Shown here piece after piece: positions 5,850 through 9,321 of a stretch of DNA of 9,321 nt. The stretch is from Thermococcus sp. (GTDB lineage: Archaea > Methanobacteriota_B > Thermococci > Thermococcales > Thermococcaceae), in assembly GCA_027023165.1 (NCBI GenBank), contig JALVWX010000129.1:1-9321 (forward strand). Reading direction: 5' to 3'. The translations under genes were made by a program, and so were the position numbers. How positions within the stretch are numbered: position 1 is the stretch's first letter; each line of letters opens with the position of its first letter. The notes beneath the pieces were generated by a model that ran no database searches, was not told the origin of the DNA, and saw only the letters and a program-made list of their open reading frames with translations.

Positions 5850-5894
5850 GGTGAAAAGGACAACCCATTCTGTCCGACATCTCCTTTTTTCACC
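5850..5894 (+). terminator. Nested hairpin after the Ig-like gene
   Basis: An outer stem GGTGAAAA (5850-5857) can pair with TTTTTTCACC (5885-5894), and an inner stem GGACA (5858-5862) with TGTCC (5871-5875). The structure starts 8 bp after the stop codon and includes a T6 tract, so it probably ends the transcript or protects its 3' end. Confidence 0.45.
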
Positions 5895-5956
5895 CCGGCG
5901 TGCCCTTGAGGCGGCTGTTCTGATGGGTGTGGGGGAGTAGTTTGAGCCACCACAGA

Positions 5957-5971
5957 AGCAAAACTTTTTAT
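5957..5971 (+). promoter_or_regulatory. Promoter of the TFS-PCNA-GINS cluster
   Basis: AGCAAAA (BRE) followed by CTTTTTAT (5964-5971) predicts a start near 5993 and a leader of about 20 nt with GGGGTGAG (6003-6010), 4 bp before the TFS ATG. Confidence 0.65.
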
Positions 5972-6014
5972 CCTCCTCATACATACCCAGCCCTCGGCTA
6001 AAGGGGTGAGAAAA

Positions 6015-6347
6015 ATGAAGTTCTGCCCGAAGTGCGGTAACCTCATGCTCCCAGACAGGAAGAGAAAGGTCTGGGTCTGTCGCGTCTGCGGTTACGAGGA
6101 GCCTTTTGACGAGGAGAAGGACAGGGAAAAGACGAGGATCACCCAGAAGGTCGAGCACAAGCCTGACGAGGGAATCATCGTTGTAGAACAGGATGTCGAG
6201 ACCCTCCCCACGACGAAGGTAACCTGCCCGAAGTGCGGTAACGACACCGCATACTGGTGGGAGATGCAGACCAGGGCGGGAGACGAACCGAGCACGATAT
6301 TCTATAAGTGCACCAAGTGCGGCTATGTCTGGAGGGCCTACGAGTGA
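6015..6347 (+). CDS. tfs: Transcription factor S (archaeal TFIIS-like transcript-cleavage factor)
   Basis: A 110-residue protein, the usual length for archaeal TFS. An N-terminal zinc ribbon uses C4, C7, C22 and C25 (FCPKCGN and VCRVCGY). The C-terminal ribbon has TCPKCGND and YKCTKCGY around QTRAGDEPST. That acidic Asp-Glu pair is inserted through the polymerase channel to stimulate cleavage of RNA by backtracked RNA polymerase, as in TFIIS. A linker of acidic and basic residues joins the ribbons. I chose ATG 6015 rather than the in-frame GTG at 6006 because GGGGTGAG lies 4 bp upstream and the protein then begins directly at the zinc ribbon. It is first in the transcription and replication cluster, and its TGA overlaps the GTG of the next gene. 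It appears intact. Confidence 0.95.
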   Translation: MKFCPKCGNLMLPDRKRKVWVCRVCGYEEPFDEEKDREKTRITQKVEHKPDEGIIVVEQDVETLPTTKVTCPKCGNDTAYWWEMQTRAGDEPSTIFYKCTKCGYVWRAYE

Positions 6348-6514
6348 GGGAGGAAGAGCTGAAGCTCGAGACGCTCTGCAGGCTTGCGAGAAAAGCACTG
6401 AAGGAGCTTGATGAAGCCTACAAAAGAATCCCCGAAACGGACAACGGAAAAGCTTATTTATTCCGCGGGAAAGAGAGGGTTAGGATGATGCTTGATATAC
6501 TTGAGGAGGGATAA
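6344..6514 (+). CDS. Small conserved-looking protein between TFS and PCNA
   Basis: A 56-residue hypothetical protein starting at GTG, whose last two bases are part of the TFS stop codon (GTGA overlap). GGAGGG at 6331-6336 sits 7 bp upstream, so translation is credible. The predicted product is nearly all helix and highly charged: REEELKLETLCRLARKALKE at 2-21, a TDNGKAYLF turn at 32-40, then RGKERVRMMLDILEEG. It has one cysteine and no metal site, membrane segment, or recognisable PIP box (no Q-x-x-[ILM]-x-x-aromatic pair). PCNA begins 2 bp after its stop. Placement suggests a role with RNA polymerase or the clamp, or simply coupling of translation; function is unknown to me. A longer frame back to 6308 would run through the TFS zinc ribbon and is rejected. 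Confidence 0.72.
   Translation: MREEELKLETLCRLARKALKELDEAYKRIPETDNGKAYLFRGKERVRMMLDILEEG
6445..6462 (+). promoter_or_regulatory. Candidate internal promoter for PCNA
   Basis: Within the 56-residue gene, CGGAAAAG (BRE-like, 6445-6452) is followed by CTTATTTATT (6453-6462). Initiation near 6484 would leave a leader of about 33 nt with GGAGGG (6505-6510) before the PCNA ATG. This would let PCNA be expressed apart from TFS. Confidence 0.45.
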
Positions 6515-6516
6515 AG

Positions 6517-7266
6517 ATGCCGTTCGAGATAGTTTTCGATGGAGCCAAGGACTTTGCGGACCTTATTGCCACCGCGAGCAACCTCATAGACGAGGCCGCC
6601 TTCAAAATCACCGAAGAAGGAATAAGCATGCGCGCCATGGACCCCAGCAGGGTCGTGCTCATAGACCTTAACCTCCCGGAGAGCATATTCTCCAAGTACG
6701 AAGTTGAGGAAGCGGAAACCATAGGCATCAACATGGACCACTTCAAGAAGATACTCAAGCGCGGAAAGGGAAAGGACACGCTCATCCTGAGGAAGGGCGA
6801 CGAGAACTTCCTGGAGATAACCTTTGAGGGCACCGCCAAGAGGACCTTCCGCCTTCCGCTCATAGAGGTTGAGGAGCTTGAGCTTGACCTGCCCGAGCTT
6901 CCGTTCACTGCTAAAGTCGTCGTCCTCGGCGAGGTTCTCAAGGAGGCCGTTAAAGATGCCTCCCTCGTCAGCGACGCGATGAAGTTCATAGCGACCGAGA
7001 ACGAGTTCGTCATGAAGGCCGAGGGCGAGACCAACGAGGTCGAGATAAAGCTCACCCTTGAGGACGAAGGCCTGCTCGACCTCGAAGTGGAAGAGGAGAC
7101 CAAGAGCGCCTACGGAATAAGCTATTTGGCGGACATGCTCAAGGGCATCGGGAAGGCCGACGAGGTGACGGTCCGCTTCGGCAACGAGATGCCGCTCCAG
7201 ATGGAGTACTACATAAGGGACGAGGGCAAGCTCGTCTTCCTCCTCGCGCCGCGCGTCGAGGACTGA
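6517..7266 (+). CDS. pcn: DNA polymerase sliding clamp (PCNA)
   Basis: A 249-residue PCNA, the usual archaeal length. The N-terminal domain starts MPFEIVFDGAKDFADLI and contains AFKITEEGISMRAMDPSRVVLIDL at about 28-51. The interdomain connecting loop lies near residues 117-135 (LIEVEELELDLPELPF), where client PIP boxes bind. The second domain ends with LVFLLAPRVED, the typical C-terminal strand and tail. It should form a homotrimeric ring loaded by RFC that tethers polymerases B and D, FEN1, ligase and others. GGAGGG lies 6 bp before the ATG. Only 2 bp separate it from the small upstream gene, and a candidate internal promoter may boost it. Some Thermococcus genomes carry a second PCNA elsewhere; this is the one in the conserved TFS-GINS neighbourhood. 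Confidence 0.98.
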   Translation: MPFEIVFDGAKDFADLIATASNLIDEAAFKITEEGISMRAMDPSRVVLIDLNLPESIFSKYEVEEAETIGINMDHFKKILKRGKGKDTLILRKGDENFLEITFEGTAKRTFRLPLIEVEELELDLPELPFTAKVVVLGEVLKEAVKDASLVSDAMKFIATENEFVMKAEGETNEVEIKLTLEDEGLLDLEVEEETKSAYGISYLADMLKGIGKADEVTVRFGNEMPLQMEYYIRDEGKLVFLLAPRVED

Positions 7267-7280
7267 TTTTCTTTTCCTTC
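7267..7280 (+). terminator. T-rich tract between PCNA and GINS
   Basis: TTTTCTTTTCCTTC directly follows the PCNA stop. It may cause partial termination, lowering GINS expression relative to PCNA. No TATA element is obvious before the GINS gene, so complete termination is unlikely. Confidence 0.35.
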
Positions 7281-7302
7281 ATTCATCCGCGGGGGAGTAG
7301 CA

Positions 7303-7887
7303 ATGGACATCGTCAAGCTCAGGGAGCTTCTCGAGGGCGAGCTTTCTTCCCATGAGCTAACGGAGGTTGGAGGGGAGTTCTACCGGGAGTTCGAGAGCCT
7401 CGTGAAGGCCCTCAAGCTCGGCGCCGAAAGCTCCCATGAGCGGGGAGAAGACGTTGAGGAACGGCTTTACCTGGCCCAGCTCGAGATAGCTGAAAAGCTA
7501 GCCCGCGAGATAATCAAAATCCGCCTCCACAAGCTCGTTGACCTCGCCGTTGAGGGTCTCCCCGGTGAGATGACCGAAGAGGAGAGGCGGATCTTTGCGG
7601 TTCTGCGGACTTTCGCCGAGCGCGGCGAACTTCCAGAGTCCCTACCCCCTGGGACGGCGACACTTCTCCCAGAGGAATCGCCCGGTGAGACGGTCTCTGA
7701 GAAACCCTCTGGAAAAGCAGTTCCGCGCGAGGCTTACATCGTTCTGATCGACCTTCCGCGGATTCTCGATCCGGGGCTGAGGGAGTACGGACCCTTCCGT
7801 GCGGGAGACATGGCGGTCCTTCCGCGGGAGATTGGAAGGGTTCTCCTGGAGAGAAACGCCGCTGAGAGAATCAGGATTACCCCGTGA
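7303..7887 (+). CDS. gins51: GINS complex subunit Gins51 (Gins15)
   Basis: A 194-residue archaeal GINS subunit. The helical A domain comes first (about 1-112, with conserved REIIKIRLHKLVDLA at 68-82), followed by a flexible Pro/Glu-rich linker (113-142), then the small beta-rich B domain (AYIVLIDLPRILDPGLREYGPFRAGDM region, about 144-192). This A-then-B order distinguishes Gins51 from Gins23, whose domains are reversed. It forms a tetramer with Gins23 and activates MCM in the archaeal CMG helicase; in Thermococcus it also binds the RecJ-like GAN nuclease. GGGGGAG at 7291-7297 lies 5 bp before the ATG. It follows PCNA by 36 bp, and its stop overlaps the oxidoreductase start by one base (TGATG). 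Confidence 0.93.
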   Translation: MDIVKLRELLEGELSSHELTEVGGEFYREFESLVKALKLGAESSHERGEDVEERLYLAQLEIAEKLAREIIKIRLHKLVDLAVEGLPGEMTEEERRIFAVLRTFAERGELPESLPPGTATLLPEESPGETVSEKPSGKAVPREAYIVLIDLPRILDPGLREYGPFRAGDMAVLPREIGRVLLERNAAERIRITP

Positions 7888-9321
7888 TGGAAATGCCCTT
7901 CTCCGCCTGCATGAGAGACTGCTACGACACCTGCTCGATGGTGAGCGAGCTGAAGAACGGAAGGCTCAGGGTTAGAGGTAACCCGGAACACCCGATAACC
8001 ACGGGCTTTCTCTGTCCAAAGGGCGCCCTTCTCCCGAAGTGGTTCCACTCAAAAGACAGACTTAGGAAACCGTTAATCCGAACCGGTGAGAGGGGAAGCG
8101 GAAAGTTCAGAGAAGCGAGCTGGGAAGAGGCGATAGACCTCGTAGCCGGAAAGCTGAGGGAGATTATTGCAAGGCATGGGAGCGAGAGCGTTCTCGTTTA
8201 TCAATACGCGGGCGACAGGGGTGTCGTGAACTACGCCTTCCCGCTCAGGCTCTTTCACTACCTCAACGCTTCCACGCTCGATTACGGAATCTGCGACAGG
8301 GCCGGGCAGGAAGCTCTAAAGGACGTTTACGGAACGGCGGTTGGCCTCGACCCGGAGGAGCTCAAAAACCAGAGGCTAATCATTTACTGGGGAATAAACG
8401 CCTTCTGGACGAACCTCCACGGCTTCATGCTGGCCAGAAGAAGCGGTCTCGAAATATGGACCGTTGATGTAGTTAGAACTGAGACCGCAAAGAGAAGCAA
8501 CAGGTTCTTCCAGGTAAGGCCCGATACTGACGTTCTCCTCGCTTTGGGAGTTGCCAAGGTGATAATCGAGGAAGGGCTTTATGACAGAGCCTTTGTCCGC
8601 GAGAACGTTTATGGTTTTGATGAATTCAGGAATTATGTAAAAACACTGTCGCTTGATTATGTAAGTAAAGAGACGGGCCTGAGCGTTGAGGATATAGAGG
8701 TCTTTGCCAGAGAATACGCCGAAAAGAGGGGCGTAATACACATCGGCTACGGCTTTCAGCGTTCTTTAGCTGGGGGTGAAGCGGTCAGGGCCATAGCGAT
8801 GCTTCCAGCTTTAGTCGACCACCGTTTCGGTTTCATCTACGACATGAAGACGATAGACAAGAGCTACGCCGAGGGGGCCTTTCTAAGGACTAGGCCTGCT
8901 AGAAGAATCCCACAGATGAAGCTGGCTGAGCACATCGAAAAAGGAGATGTTAAGTTCCTTTACGTATACAACTCAAATCCCCTCGCGAGCCTGCCGAATC
9001 AGAACAGGTTGAGGAGGGCTTTGAAGGAGAGCGACGTCTTCGTCGTCACACACGACATCTTTTTGACAGATACGGCCCTCTACTCAGATGTTGTTCTGCC
9101 GGCGAACACCTTCTTTGAGAGACTTGACATAGCCGACAGCTACTACCACCGCTACGTGGCTTTAAACGAACCCGTTGCAAAGCTCTATGGGAAGGGTAAC
9201 AGCGAGGTTACGAGACTGCTTGCGAGGGCGTTGGGCATTAAAAATCCCCACCTTTACGAGAGCGACGAGGAGGTTATAAGAAAAATCCTCGAGCTTAACG
9301 GCCTAAGCTGGGAAGAGCTGA
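7887..9321 (+). CDS. Molybdopterin (Mo/W-bisPGD) oxidoreductase catalytic subunit, partial
   Basis: The first 478 residues of a DMSO-reductase/formate-dehydrogenase family enzyme are visible; the end, including the C-terminal dinucleotide-binding domain, lies beyond the window. A [4Fe-4S] site is formed by C8, C12, C16 and C43 (SACMRDCYDTC and FLCPKG). The molybdopterin domain follows, with RKPLIRTGERGSGKFREASWEEA at 60-82, YGICDRAG at 133-140 and a later stretch VVLPANTFFERLD. By my alignment to FdhF, the metal-ligand position is Gly140, with Cys136 four residues before, so formate dehydrogenase activity should not be assumed. In Thermococcales the metal is often tungsten. No twin-arginine signal is seen, so it is probably cytosolic. 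The ATG overlaps the Gins51 TGA (7885-7887), suggesting re-initiation. The 8581-8700 part is noticeably AT-richer than the replication genes (about 42% GC by hand count). Confidence 0.9.
   Translation, partial: MEMPFSACMRDCYDTCSMVSELKNGRLRVRGNPEHPITTGFLCPKGALLPKWFHSKDRLRKPLIRTGERGSGKFREASWEEAIDLVAGKLREIIARHGSESVLVYQYAGDRGVVNYAFPLRLFHYLNASTLDYGICDRAGQEALKDVYGTAVGLDPEELKNQRLIIYWGINAFWTNLHGFMLARRSGLEIWTVDVVRTETAKRSNRFFQVRPDTDVLLALGVAKVIIEEGLYDRAFVRENVYGFDEFRNYVKTLSLDYVSKETGLSVEDIEVFAREYAEKRGVIHIGYGFQRSLAGGEAVRAIAMLPALVDHRFGFIYDMKTIDKSYAEGAFLRTRPARRIPQMKLAEHIEKGDVKFLYVYNSNPLASLPNQNRLRRALKESDVFVVTHDIFLTDTALYSDVVLPANTFFERLDIADSYYHRYVALNEPVAKLYGKGNSEVTRLLARALGIKNPHLYESDEEVIRKILELNGLSWEEL

Noticed and set aside
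5843..5960. Box C/D small RNA, suggested by GTGATGG near 5847 and CTGATGG near 5920
   Set aside because: The C and D boxes do not match consensus in the right order and spacing. The hairpin explanation at 5850-5894 is simpler.

Overview
The window looks like chromosome of a hyperthermophilic euryarchaeon of the order Thermococcales, most likely Thermococcus. It carries archaeal information-processing genes (transcription factor S, PCNA, a Gins51-type GINS subunit), BRE/TATA promoters about 25-35 bp from the chosen starts, Shine-Dalgarno motifs of the GGTGAT/GGAGG type, very short leaders, tight gene packing, and Lys/Glu/Arg-rich proteins. This assignment comes from recalled family features, not from a search.

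Layout. Positions 1-2199 (minus strand) hold a compact operon read right to left: a Sir2 protein deacylase with class III marker residues, a DUF3783-like protein, a HAD phosphatase and an ASCH-domain protein that runs off the left edge. Neighbouring genes overlap or are separated by a few tens of bases. The sir2 transcript appears leaderless. A divergent promoter region (2200-2345) separates this operon from plus-strand genes for an amino acid permease (2346-3545) and serine hydroxymethyltransferase glyA (3647-4933), each with its own promoter.

Positions 4934-5371 form the only long gene-free stretch, and it is highly structured. It contains two tandem GAAATTTC palindromes, a strong BRE/TATA pair, a predicted transcript whose first bases can form either of two exclusive hairpins, about 150 bp of degenerate repeat with a 12-13 bp period, further competing inverted repeats, and a perfect 8-bp palindrome next to the promoter of the following gene. 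I do not recognise this region as a described element, and it is the best candidate here for something new. It is followed by a small exported Ig-like protein (5372-5842) and a nested hairpin.

Positions 6015-7887 are a transcription and replication cluster: TFS, a 56-residue unknown protein, PCNA and Gins51. Its genes overlap, are 2 bp apart or are separated by a short gap. The Gins51 stop codon overlaps the start of a molybdopterin/tungstopterin oxidoreductase (7887 onward), which is cut by the window end. The sliding clamp, a core CMG-helicase subunit and a transcript-cleavage factor plausibly share regulation. The physical coupling of the oxidoreductase to them has no obvious functional reason.
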